This document shows, in pieces, positions 8,071 through 15,991 of a DNA stretch of 64,000 nt. This stretch comes from Lachnospiraceae bacterium UBA3689. GTDB taxonomy: Bacteria > Bacillota > Clostridia > Lachnospirales > Lachnospiraceae. The position numbers and the translations under genes were made by a program. Position 1 is the stretch's first letter; each line of letters begins with the position of its first letter. The notes under the pieces are model-generated. The model was not told where the DNA came from and searched no databases. It was given only the letters and a program-made list of their open reading frames with translations. The stretch lies in the NCBI GenBank assembly GCA_002371465.1, contig DFIU01000006.1, forward strand, positions 1-64,000. Reading direction: 5' to 3'.

Positions 8071-9381
8071 TCATTCCGCCTTCTGCTCGGGCTTCGTTTT
8101 CCGGGCCGCCTTTTTGACTTTTACCTTGGGTGCTTCCTTTGCGGACGCCTTCCGGATCAGCTCGGCGGGAGCTTTGCCCTGCACGGTGTCCCCGGTAATC
8201 ACGCACTCCGTAATGGACTCGTCGGACGGGACCTGGTACATGGCATCCATCATGGTCTTTTCCACGATGGCGCGTAAGCCTCTGGCTCCGGTCTTTCTGG
8301 AGACTGCCTCCCGGGCGATCTCGCGGAGGGCGTCTTCCTTGATGCGGAGCTTGACTCCGTCCATCTCAAAGAGCGCCTTGTACTGCTTGACCAGGGAATT
8401 CTTGGGTTCCTTTAAGATCCGGATCAGGGCGTCCTCATCCAGGGCATCGAGGGAGACCACGATCGGGATTCTGCCGATCAGCTCGGGAATCAGACCATAC
8501 TTGACAAAGTCCTGGGGCATCACTTCTTTGAGAAGTTCGCTCTCCGACTGTTCGCTGATATTGCTCAGCTCGGCGCCAAAGCCGATAGACTTGGTCTCCA
8601 GCCGGTTCTCGATGACCTTGTCCATGCCGACGAAGGCTCCGCCGCAGATGAAGAGGATGTTGGTCGTATCGATCTGGATCATCTCCTGCTGGGGATGCTT
8701 TCTGCCTCCCTGGGGCGGAACGGAAGCGACGGTCCCCTCGATGATCTTTAAGAGAGCCTGCTGGACCCCCTCGCCCGAAACGTCCCGGGTGATGGAGGCA
8801 TTTTCCGACTTCCTGCCGATCTTATCAATTTCATCGATGTAAATGATGCCGTGCTGCGCCCGGTCCAGGTCGTAATCGGCAGCCTGGATCAGCTTGAGCA
8901 AAATATTTTCCACGTCCTCACCGACATAGCCCGCTTCCGTCAAAGTCGTGGCATCGGCGATGGCAAAGGGAACGTTGAGCATCCGTGCCAGGGTCTGCGC
9001 GAGCAAAGTCTTGCCGGAACCGGAGGGACCCAGCATCATGATGTTGGACTTTTGCAGCTCGACGCCCAGGTCCTTGGGAGCTAAGAGGCGCTTGTAGTGG
9101 TTGTAGACCGCGACCGAGAGGACCTTCTTGGCGTCGTCCTGCCCGATGACATAGTCGTCGAGGAAGGTCTTGATCTCCTCAGGCGTCATCAGATTGATAT
9201 CACCGGGATCCGTCTCCTCCGGAGCGGTTTCCATCATCTCCTCTTCAATGATATCGGAGCAGATCCCCACGCACTCATCACAGATGTAGACGCCGTCGGG
9301 GCCCGCAATCAGCTTGCGGACCTGGTCGGCTGTCTTGCCGCAGAAACTGCAGCGAAGTTTCGGTGTATTTCTTCCAGCCAT
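8071..9381 (-). CDS. clpX: ATP-dependent Clp protease ATP-binding subunit ClpX
   Basis: AAA+ unfoldase of 436 residues that feeds substrates into ClpP. The N-terminal zinc-binding domain has C11, C14, C34 and C37; Walker A GPSGSGKT is at 118-125 and Walker B YIDEIDK at 181-187. The start MAGRNTPK at 9381 has a good AAAGGAG site; an upstream ATG at 9438 lies inside the preceding hairpin and would add unrelated residues. The C-terminal tail is rich in lysine and alanine (KVKVKKAARKTK). It follows clpP after 67 bases. Confidence 0.97.
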   Translation of the reverse strand: MAGRNTPKLRCSFCGKTADQVRKLIAGPDGVYICDECVGICSDIIEEEMMETAPEETDPGDINLMTPEEIKTFLDDYVIGQDDAKKVLSVAVYNHYKRLLAPKDLGVELQKSNIMMLGPSGSGKTLLAQTLARMLNVPFAIADATTLTEAGYVGEDVENILLKLIQAADYDLDRAQHGIIYIDEIDKIGRKSENASITRDVSGEGVQQALLKIIEGTVASVPPQGGRKHPQQEMIQIDTTNILFICGGAFVGMDKVIENRLETKSIGFGAELSNISEQSESELLKEVMPQDFVKYGLIPELIGRIPIVVSLDALDEDALIRILKEPKNSLVKQYKALFEMDGVKLRIKEDALREIAREAVSRKTGARGLRAIVEKTMMDAMYQVPSDESITECVITGDTVQGKAPAELIRKASAKEAPKVKVKKAARKTKPEQKAE

Positions 9382-9407
9382 TTCTTCTCCTTTATATTGT
9401 GCGAAAA

Positions 9408-9435
9408 GACTCCTGTGGCTTATCACACAGGAGTC
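9408..9435 (-). terminator. Stem-loop with short T run between clpP and clpX
   Basis: A perfect 10-bp stem (GACTCCTGTG/CACAGGAGTC) with an 8-base loop is followed on the minus strand by TTTT. It resembles a partial terminator or an mRNA processing/stability element that would uncouple clpP and clpX levels. Confidence 0.6.
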
Positions 9436-9448
9436 CAAAACTTTCGTC

Positions 9449-10039
9449 TTATCGATTTGTTACAACACTGTCGATCAGTCCGTATGAAACTGCTTCATCG
9501 GCGCTGAGCCAATGATCGCGGTCGGTATCCTGAGCAACCTGCTCGACCGGCTTTCCGGTATTGGCAGCCAGAAGTTCATTCATGTTCTGTCTGATCTTGC
9601 GGATATGCTCCGCGTCAATCAGCATGTCGGATGCCTTCCCCTGTGTTCCGCCGGACGGCTGATGGATCATGATTTCGGCGTTAGGAAGAGCCTGCCGCTT
9701 TCCCTTAGCGCCGCCAGCCAGAAGAAATGCCCCCATGCTGGCAGCCATCCCCACGCAGATCGTGGAAACGTCGCACTTGATGTACTGCATCGTATCATAG
9801 ATCGCCATGCCTGCCGTAACGGAACCGCCCGGACTGTTGATGTAAAGACTGATATCCTTGGACGGATCTTCAGACTCCAGAAACAGAAGCTGAGCGACGA
9901 TCACGCTTGCGGACGCATCCGAGACTTCCTGATCCAGGAAAATAATCCGTTCCTTCAAGAGTCTCGAGTAGATGTCGTAGCTTCGTTCACCCTGCGCCGT
10001 CTGTTCGATGACGTAGGGCACCAGTGCATTCTTGATCAA
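9449..10039 (-). CDS. clpP: ATP-dependent Clp protease proteolytic subunit ClpP
   Basis: Serine protease, 196 residues from the chosen start; it forms the tetradecameric chamber used by ClpX. The catalytic triad is Ser101 (GMAASMG), His126 (MIHQPSGG) and Asp175 (DTDRDHW). Two in-frame TTG codons compete. TTG at 10045 is too close to the AGGAGG, while TTG at 10039 lies seven bases after it and gives the usual short ALVPYVIEQT beginning. The ribosome site lies inside the last codons of tig, so the two genes are tightly coupled. Confidence 0.96.
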   Translation of the reverse strand: MIKNALVPYVIEQTAQGERSYDIYSRLLKERIIFLDQEVSDASASVIVAQLLFLESEDPSKDISLYINSPGGSVTAGMAIYDTMQYIKCDVSTICVGMAASMGAFLLAGGAKGKRQALPNAEIMIHQPSGGTQGKASDMLIDAEHIRKIRQNMNELLAANTGKPVEQVAQDTDRDHWLSADEAVSYGLIDSVVTNR

Positions 10040-10041
10040 GT

Positions 10042-11328
10042 TCAAACCTCCTTGGCATTCTCCGCAATCAGAGTGACTGCTTCCTGAACTGCCAGATCTT
10101 TCTTCATCTGTTCCTTCTCAAGATCGCCGACAGACTTCTTCAGATCCTCGAATTCCATCTTGTACTGGTCAGCGATCTTCTTGATCTCCTCATCGATTCT
10201 CTCATCGGTGATTTCGATATGTTCAGCCTCAGCGACAGCTTCCAGAACCAGTCTGGTCTGGATCTGCTTGAGGGACTGGGGCTTCATTTCCTCTCTCAGC
10301 TTATCCGCATTGGAACCCTGGTACTGCAGGTACATATCCATCGGGATGCCCTGGGACTGCAGCTGCTGAGCGAAACGATCGAACTCCTGCTCGGTCTGCG
10401 CGTCGACCATAGCGTCCGGAATATCCATCTCGGAAGCCTCGATCAGCTTGTCGACAGCCTGATTTTCCTTCTCGGTCCTGGCTGCGTCCTCTCTCTGCCT
10501 GGTCAGGTTCTTCTTTACATCTTCCTTGTACTCAGCAAGAGTATCGAATTCGGAGACGTCCTTAGCGAAATCGTCGTCGATCTCCGGAAGTTCCTTCTTC
10601 TGAATCTTATGAACCGTGCATTTAAAGACCGCTTCCTTGCCGGCAAGGTCTGCTGCATGGTACTTTTCCGGGAAGGTAACGCTGACTTCCTTCTCCTCAT
10701 CGATCTTAGCGCCGATCAGCTGTTCCTCAAAACCCGGGATGAAGGAGTTGGAACCAATGACCAGGGTCTGGTTCTCAGCCGTGCCGCCTTCAAACTGCTC
10801 ACCATCCGCATAGCCGGCGTAGTCCAGGATGACCGTATCGCCGTCTTCTACAGCGCGGTCTGTGACGTCAACGAGGCGGGAGTTCTTCTCCTGCTCCTTC
10901 TTGACTTCGTTGTCGACATCTTCGTCAGAGACAACGATCTCCTGCTTCTTGACTTCGATGCCCTTGTATTCGCCCAGCTTGACTTCCGGGCGGACAGCGA
11001 CTTCTGCGGTGTAAATGAAGTCCTTGCCCTTTTCCATCTGCTCGACATCAAAGGACGGGCGGGAAACGAATTCCAGATCCGTACTCTGTGCTTCGTCGTT
11101 GTAGGTGTTGTTGATGCAGAGGTTCGCGGCATCTTCATAGAAGACTTCCGGTCCATACATCTTTTCAACGAGCTGCTGGGGAGCGTGGCCCTTTCTGAAG
11201 CCCGGAAGGGAAATGCTCTTCTTCTGTCTGTTATAAGCCTGTGTGCGTGCCTTATCAAAATCAACTGCCGGAACTGTGACAGTGATCTTTACCATATTAT
11301 GCTCTAATCTTTCTACCTGATTGCTCAT
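10042..11328 (-). CDS. tig: Trigger factor (ribosome-associated chaperone)
   Basis: Trigger factor, 428 residues, binds nascent chains at the ribosome exit tunnel. The ribosome-binding segment GFRKGHAP is present near residue 46, an FKBP-type domain lies in the middle (VEDGDTVILDYAG onward) and a long helical C-terminal part follows. The start at 11328 (MSNQVERLEHN) is set by AGGAGG; an in-frame codon at 11355 would add nine residues and lacks a site. It heads the tig-clpP-clpX-engB-ecf-truA string. Confidence 0.96.
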   Translation of the reverse strand: MSNQVERLEHNMVKITVTVPAVDFDKARTQAYNRQKKSISLPGFRKGHAPQQLVEKMYGPEVFYEDAANLCINNTYNDEAQSTDLEFVSRPSFDVEQMEKGKDFIYTAEVAVRPEVKLGEYKGIEVKKQEIVVSDEDVDNEVKKEQEKNSRLVDVTDRAVEDGDTVILDYAGYADGEQFEGGTAENQTLVIGSNSFIPGFEEQLIGAKIDEEKEVSVTFPEKYHAADLAGKEAVFKCTVHKIQKKELPEIDDDFAKDVSEFDTLAEYKEDVKKNLTRQREDAARTEKENQAVDKLIEASEMDIPDAMVDAQTEQEFDRFAQQLQSQGIPMDMYLQYQGSNADKLREEMKPQSLKQIQTRLVLEAVAEAEHIEITDERIDEEIKKIADQYKMEFEDLKKSVGDLEKEQMKKDLAVQEAVTLIAENAKEV

Positions 11329-11380
11329 GATTCCTCCTAAATTTAGAACGGACACGATTCCGTTTTAGCAAACTTCGGTT

Positions 11381-11409
11381 AGTATAACACACGCAAACAC
11401 GCATGAAAA
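11381..11409 (-). promoter_or_regulatory. Promoter of the tig-clpP-clpX operon
   Basis: TTTTCA (11409-11404), a 17-base spacer and TATACT (11386-11381) on the minus strand, about 50 bases before tig. The -10 box is strong and the -35 box is partial. Confidence 0.6.
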
Positions 11410-11423
11410 GGGGGTTTTTGATC

Positions 11424-11984
11424 TTAGATCGTGGTTTTGTAGACGATTCCCCTGCCGACATTTTCCGCCGCTTCCGCATCGAGCAGGTTCTCAATCAATT
11501 GTAAAGAGAAGGCGATGGCGGTCCCCGCTCCCCGGCTGGTCGTGATGTTGCCGTCGACCACAACCTCCTGATCCAGGACCACTTCGGCTCCGACCAGCTG
11601 GTCTTCACAGCCCGGATAGCAGGCTGCCCGTCTGCCCTTTAAAAGCCCCAGACTGCCCAGAACTGTCGGGGCGGCGCAGATCGCCGCGATCTGTTTGCCC
11701 TTTTCGGCAAACTTCAGGAGCAGCTTCTTTACCTTCTCACTCTGCCCCAGATAGGTCGTTCCTGGCTGACCGCCCGGCAGGACGATCATATCGACATCTC
11801 CAAATTCCGCCTCTTCCAGGTCCGTATCCGCCTTGATCTGGATCCGGCTCCTGCCGATCACCCGCCTGGTCTCCATAATCGAGACGGTTTCGACCTCTAT
11901 TCCTGCCCTTCTGAGCAGATCGACAACCGTCAGCCCCTCTACTTCTTCAAATCCATCCGCCAGCAGCACGCTCACTTTGCTCAT
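11424..11984 (-). CDS. DJ-1/PfpI family protein
   Basis: Protein of 186 residues with the DJ-1/ThiJ/PfpI fold. The conserved reactive cysteine is C103 in AAICAAPTVLG at the nucleophile elbow, and the acidic partner lies in the GFEEVE segment (11-16). The family includes deglycases, chaperones and stress proteins, so the precise role is open. It stands alone between proC and tig, with 95 bases to tig, and is read in the same direction. Confidence 0.88.
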   Translation of the reverse strand: MSKVSVLLADGFEEVEGLTVVDLLRRAGIEVETVSIMETRRVIGRSRIQIKADTDLEEAEFGDVDMIVLPGGQPGTTYLGQSEKVKKLLLKFAEKGKQIAAICAAPTVLGSLGLLKGRRAACYPGCEDQLVGAEVVLDQEVVVDGNITTSRGAGTAIAFSLQLIENLLDAEAAENVGRGIVYKTTI

Positions 11985-12136
11985 CTGAAACCTCCTCTTC
12001 CGCAGCTCTCTTTAAGCAGGCAAGGTCGAACTTGTCGCTTCTTTAATTCCTTACGCTCACAGTCCATTAAAACTATGCAGCCTGCTGTGCTCTTACAATG
12101 TTTTAAGATCCCATGATTCATCAGGGTTTTGTGATC

Positions 12137-12931
12137 TTAAAGTTCAGCAGCCTTTTTTGTGCAGGCGTGGACGGCGTCGATCACCGTTCCGCGGAAGCCG
12201 CCGCGTTCAAGGGCAGCGACCCCTTCAATGGTCGTCCCCGCCGGGGAGCAGACCATGTCCTTCAGCTCGCCCGGATGCCTGCCCGTCTCCAGGACCATCT
12301 TTGCCGATCCCAGCACAGTCTGAGCCGAAAAATGGTAAGCCTTAGCTCTCGGCATACCGTCCAAGACCGCCGCGTCAGCCAGGGCTTCGATAAAGAGAAA
12401 GACATAGGCAGGGGAACTGCCGCTTAAGGATGTGACAACACCCATGAGGCTCTCCGGAATCTCTTCCGTCTCTCCGAAGGAGGTCAGGACCCGGGTCACC
12501 TGCTGCTTATCCTCTTCGGTTACATTTGCGTTGGCGCACCAACCGGAGATTCCTTCCCCGACCAGCGCCGGCGTATTGGGCATGACCCGGACCAGTTTCT
12601 TATCCTGTCCCAAAAGTCCTTGCAGACGGTCAAGGGACTGCCCCGCCGCGATGGAAATGATCAGCTGGTCTTTGGTAAAAACCTGATCCAGACCGGCAAG
12701 CGCCGCCTCCAGGACCTGGGGCTTGACCGCGATCAGAACCAGATCCGCCCCCCGGACACAGGCTTCATTGTCACCTGTTGTATGGATGCCAAACTCCGCT
12801 TCCGCCTTTTTTCTCGATCCCTCAAAGGGGTCGGAAGCGGTGATATCCTCCTTTGCCGCTGCCCCGCTTTTGATTAAGCCGCCGATAATGGCGCTGCCCA
12901 TATTGCCGCAGCCGATAAAACTGATCTTCAT
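12137..12931 (-). CDS. proC: Pyrroline-5-carboxylate reductase
   Basis: Last enzyme of proline synthesis: NAD(P)H-dependent reduction of pyrroline-5-carboxylate. The 264-residue protein opens with the dinucleotide fold MKISFIGCGNMGSA (G7-A13) and has the C-terminal signature region DMVCSPAGTTIEG. The start at 12931 has a GGAGG site; an in-frame ATG at 12949 would add six residues without one. No proA or proB is nearby. It has its own promoter at 12970-12999. Confidence 0.95.
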   Translation of the reverse strand: MKISFIGCGNMGSAIIGGLIKSGAAAKEDITASDPFEGSRKKAEAEFGIHTTGDNEACVRGADLVLIAVKPQVLEAALAGLDQVFTKDQLIISIAAGQSLDRLQGLLGQDKKLVRVMPNTPALVGEGISGWCANANVTEEDKQQVTRVLTSFGETEEIPESLMGVVTSLSGSSPAYVFLFIEALADAAVLDGMPRAKAYHFSAQTVLGSAKMVLETGRHPGELKDMVCSPAGTTIEGVAALERGGFRGTVIDAVHACTKKAAEL

Positions 12932-12969
12932 CCGATATTCTCCTCCCAATCTGCTTTCATATTGACCCC

Positions 12970-12999
12970 ATTATAGTCCTTTACCCGAAAATGGAGCAA
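12970..12999 (-). promoter_or_regulatory. Promoter of proC
   Basis: TTGCTC (12999-12994), an 18-base spacer and TATAAT (12975-12970) on the minus strand. The -35 box overlaps the arm of the hairpin that ends the cdd operon. Confidence 0.65.
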
Positions 13000-13029
13000 G
13001 CGGAAAGGGGACCTCCCCTTTCCGCTTGC
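12996..13029 (-). terminator. Hairpin ending the udp-deoD-deoC-cdd run
   Basis: A perfect 15-bp inverted repeat (arms GCAAGCGGAAAGGGG and CCCCTTTCCGCTTGC, 4-base loop) lies just after the cdd stop codon. The T-rich tail is weak, but the stem is very stable. Confidence 0.75.
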
Positions 13030-13031
13030 AT

Positions 13032-13463
13032 TCAACCCAGAACCCGGCTCTTTTCAAAGCCGCCCGGCAGCAGATCCTTTAAGGTCTGCATATAGTAGTG
13101 GTCCGGTCCGGTTCCCAGATAGATCTCAAAGGTCTCCGGGTCACAGAACTCCTGCATGACCTGGCGGCAGACCCCGCAGGGGGTGCAGCCCTCTTCCGCG
13201 ACTCGCTGCCTGCCTCCGACGATGGCGATGGCGGCAAATTCCTTCTCCCCTTCGCTGACCGCCTTAAAGAAGGCTGTCCGCTCCGCGCAGTTGGAGGGAG
13301 TCAGAGCCGCATTTTCCACATTGCAGCCCGTATAGATCTTGCCGCTCCTGGTCAAAAGAGCCGCGCCGACCGCATAGTTGGAATAGGGGATATAGGAGAA
13401 TTGCAGCATGTCTACTGCCGTCTCCATCAACTTTTTAATTGTCTCTTCTGTAAGATGTGCCAT
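13032..13463 (-). CDS. cdd: Cytidine deaminase
   Basis: Tetrameric-type cytidine deaminase, 143 residues, converts cytidine or deoxycytidine to uridine or deoxyuridine. Zinc ligands are C59, C96 and C99 (NCAERTA and PCGVC) and the catalytic proton shuttle is E61. A good AAAGGAG site precedes the ATG. It is the last gene of a nucleoside breakdown run, 21 bases after deoC, so uridine produced here can go to the uridine phosphorylase two genes upstream. Confidence 0.95.
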   Translation of the reverse strand: MAHLTEETIKKLMETAVDMLQFSYIPYSNYAVGAALLTRSGKIYTGCNVENAALTPSNCAERTAFFKAVSEGEKEFAAIAIVGGRQRVAEEGCTPCGVCRQVMQEFCDPETFEIYLGTGPDHYYMQTLKDLLPGGFEKSRVLG

Positions 13464-13484
13464 GTTACCGTCTCCTTTCCAGGG

Positions 13485-14144
13485 TCAGGCGTTCTCCTGC
13501 TCCTTGATAATCTTGACGATTCTCGATGTGCCGAGCCGTTCCGCTCCCAGTTCGATAAATTTTTCCGCGTCATCCAAGGATTTGATACCGCCCGCTGCCT
13601 TGACCTTCAAACCGCCGCTTGCGTGTTCCTTCATCAGCTTGACATCCTCAAAGGTTGCGCCGGACTTGGAGAAACCGGTGGAAGTCTTGATGAAGTCAGC
13701 CCCTGCCTTGGCGCAAAGCTCGCACATCTTAATCTTCTCCTCGTCAGTCAACAGGCAGGTCTCGATAATCACTTTAAGAACCTTTTCCCCCGCTGCTTCC
13801 TTGAGGGCTCTGATCTCCTCTTCCACCTGATCATATTTGCCGTCCTTGAGCCAGCCGATGTTGATCACCATATCGATCTCCCGGGCTCCATTTTCCAGAG
13901 CTTCTTTTGCCTCAAAGAGCTTGGTCGCGGTTGTCGTATTGCCGTTGGGGAAACCGATGACGGTCGCAACCGGGCACTTGCCGCCGACATAGTCGACCGC
14001 CTGCCTGACATAGCAGGGCGGAATCATGATCGACGCGACGCCGTATTTAACCGCATCGTCACAGATTTCCTTGATCTCTCCCCAGGTCGCCGTCTGCAGC
14101 AGCAGAGTGTGGTCCACATATTTTAAAATCTCTTCCTTCTTCAT
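13485..14144 (-). CDS. deoC: Deoxyribose-phosphate aldolase
   Basis: Class I aldolase of 219 residues that splits deoxyribose-5-phosphate into glyceraldehyde-3-phosphate and acetaldehyde. The Schiff-base lysine is in DFIKTSTGFS, and the second active-site lysine is in KAAGGIKS. The start at 14144 (MKKEEILKYVDHTLL) follows AGGAGG; an in-frame ATG at 14186 would add 14 residues with no family match. It lies between the purine nucleoside phosphorylase and cytidine deaminase genes and completes deoxynucleoside catabolism. Confidence 0.95.
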   Translation of the reverse strand: MKKEEILKYVDHTLLLQTATWGEIKEICDDAVKYGVASIMIPPCYVRQAVDYVGGKCPVATVIGFPNGNTTTATKLFEAKEALENGAREIDMVINIGWLKDGKYDQVEEEIRALKEAAGEKVLKVIIETCLLTDEEKIKMCELCAKAGADFIKTSTGFSKSGATFEDVKLMKEHASGGLKVKAAGGIKSLDDAEKFIELGAERLGTSRIVKIIKEQENA

Positions 14145-14189
14145 AACTTCCTCCTTGGTCCGGATCAGCCGGACTTTTTCATTCATAAT

Positions 14190-14900
14190 TTACGCCAGAT
14201 CGAGGGCGATCTCCATCATCTCGTGGAAGCTCACCTGGCGTTCTTCCGATGAAAGGGCTTCGCCGGTCAGGGTATCGTCAGAGATCGTCAAAATGGCGAG
14301 CGCATTCTTCTTGCTTCTTGCCGCCTCCATATAAAGAGCAGCCGCCTCCATCTCTACGCACAGAACCTCCATATTTTTCCAGGGCTCGTTGGCGTTGGGG
14401 TCAGCGTCATAGAAGGGATCGGATGACAGGACGTTGCCGACCACATAGTGCTTGTTCTGAGCATCCGCCGCCCGAACCGCCTTGCTCAAAAGCTCCCAGC
14501 TGGCAATGGGGGCAAAATTTCCATTCAGATGGTACTGGTTCTGCCAGGATGAGTTGGTGCAGGCGCCCTCCGCGATCACGACGTCCCGGACGTGACATTT
14601 GGGGCTCATGGATCCAGCCGATCCGATCCGGATGATATTGTCGACGCCGTAAAAATTAAACAACTCATGGGAATAAATGCCGATCGAAGGCATCCCCATG
14701 CCTCCGCCCATGACGGAGATCTCCTTGCCCTGATAGGTTCCGGTAAAGCCCAGCATATTTCTGACATCGGTGATCTGGCGGCAGTCCTTAAGGTAGGTCT
14801 CCGCGATATACTTGGCGCGGAGCGGATCGCCCGGCATCAGAACAGTCTTGGCAAAATCGCCTTCTTTGGCATTGATGTGGGGTGTCGGTACATTTGACAT
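14190..14900 (-). CDS. deoD: Purine nucleoside phosphorylase, DeoD type
   Basis: Hexameric-type purine nucleoside phosphorylase, 236 residues, splits (deoxy)inosine and (deoxy)guanosine with phosphate into base and sugar-1-phosphate. Visible features are the phosphate loop VLMPGDPLRAKYIAE near 20-34, GMGMPSIGIYSHEL, the conserved RIGSAGS and the nucleoside-binding CVEMEAAALY. It precedes deoC by 45 bases and probably shares a transcript with udp, deoC and cdd, although a 132-base gap with a perfect palindrome separates it from udp. Confidence 0.95.
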   Translation of the reverse strand: MSNVPTPHINAKEGDFAKTVLMPGDPLRAKYIAETYLKDCRQITDVRNMLGFTGTYQGKEISVMGGGMGMPSIGIYSHELFNFYGVDNIIRIGSAGSMSPKCHVRDVVIAEGACTNSSWQNQYHLNGNFAPIASWELLSKAVRAADAQNKHYVVGNVLSSDPFYDADPNANEPWKNMEVLCVEMEAAALYMEAARSKKNALAILTISDDTLTGEALSSEERQVSFHEMMEIALDLA

Positions 14901-14983
14901 ATTGGTCTTCCTTTCTGATCTTTAGTCTTTCTAAATCTTCTTTTTGTTTCTTACCTGATCTGCGTTCTCAATCGCTACTTACT

Positions 14984-15003
14984 TGCAGCTAAGCTTAGCT
15001 GCA
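14984..15003. promoter_or_regulatory. 20-bp perfect palindrome between udp and deoD
   Basis: TGCAGCTAAGCTTAGCTGCA is its own reverse complement. It has no loop and no T run, so it resembles a repressor operator more than a terminator. Which protein might bind it is unknown. Confidence 0.5.
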
Positions 15004-15032
15004 TGCTTGATCCCTGTTTGCCAGCTTTCCTC

Positions 15033-15824
15033 TCACTGATCAGCCCGGTCCTCCTTAATCAACTCCCGAATGGCTTCAACTGCCGTGCGAATAGCCAGGT
15101 CGGTATCGTGAGCGACCGGATTGTCCAGCCCCGCCGTCTCGCGCTCCTGATTCGCCATAACCAGGAACAGGGAACCGCAGCGGGTCTTTAAATACTGGGA
15201 TACGATAAAGAGCGCCGCCGATTCCATCTCAGAGGCAAGACAGCCCATGCGTTTCCAAGCCTCCCACTTGTTCTGCAGCTCATAGCTGACCGGCATATCC
15301 GCCGGGTCGTGCTGGCCGTAGAAGGAGTCCTTGCACTCGACCACCCCGACGTAAGCCCTGCTCGGCGTATCCTTCAGGGTCTTGTGTCCGGCAGAGACCA
15401 GGGCGTTGACCACATCTAAATCCGCGACCGCCGGATACTCGATGGGGGCGAACTCTTTGGAGGTTCCCTCCATGCGGATGGCTCCGCTGGCAATGACGAT
15501 ATCGCCGCCCTTGATATCCAGCTGCATGGCTCCGCAGGTTCCCACCCGGATAAAGGTATCGGCTCCCGCCTTATGAAGTTCCATCATGGCGATGGAGGCG
15601 GACGGACCTCCGATGCCGGTCGAAGTAACCGAAACCGGGACTCCGTCCAAAGTTCCGGTGTAGGTAACAAATTCCCGGCTGTCCGCAATCAGCTTAGGTT
15701 TTTCAAAATATTTCGCGATCTTTTGGCAGCGCTTGGGGTCGCCCGGAAGGATCACATATCTTCCGACCTCTCCTTTAGCCACCTGAATATGATACTGGCG
15801 ATTCGGGTCCTTAGAATACTGCAT
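15033..15824 (-). CDS. udp: Nucleoside phosphorylase, probably uridine phosphorylase
   Basis: Member of the PNP/UDP phosphorylase family, 263 residues. It has the phosphate loop VILPGDPKRC, the conserved TSTGIGGPSASIAMMEL, RVGTCG and the late EMESAALF. The overall pattern (GGPS, LVMANQ) is closer to uridine phosphorylases than to DeoD, which is also present next to it, so pyrimidine nucleoside cleavage is the best guess. An AAGGAGG site precedes the ATG. It opens the enzyme part of the nucleoside cluster, downstream of the BMP transporter and its Crp-type regulator. Confidence 0.88.
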   Translation of the reverse strand: MQYSKDPNRQYHIQVAKGEVGRYVILPGDPKRCQKIAKYFEKPKLIADSREFVTYTGTLDGVPVSVTSTGIGGPSASIAMMELHKAGADTFIRVGTCGAMQLDIKGGDIVIASGAIRMEGTSKEFAPIEYPAVADLDVVNALVSAGHKTLKDTPSRAYVGVVECKDSFYGQHDPADMPVSYELQNKWEAWKRMGCLASEMESAALFIVSQYLKTRCGSLFLVMANQERETAGLDNPVAHDTDLAIRTAVEAIRELIKEDRADQ

Positions 15825-15952
15825 CTTAAGCCTCCTTTACCTCTTTCCTCAGCCCTGTTTCTCTTTTTCATCGATATGAAGCAAGCTGTTTCTCATAAAT
15901 CCATCATAGCGAATCGAAAGAGGCCATAAAAGGACTTGTGACCGCTTCCCCC

Positions 15953-15987
15953 AAAAGCGGGGAGCGGCAGTTTCTTGCCGCCCCCGC
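15953..15987 (-). terminator. Terminator of the BMP transporter-crp operon
   Basis: A long GC-rich stem (GCGGGGGCGGCA against TGCCGCTCCCCGC, one bulged base) directly after the regulator gene is followed by TTTT on the minus strand. Confidence 0.85.
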
Positions 15988-15991
15988 CCTC

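Noticed and set aside
10219..11307. Long plus-strand frame (362 codons) opposite tig
   Set aside because: It mirrors the trigger factor gene on the other strand, has no ribosome site and shows no protein family. The minus-strand gene is certain.
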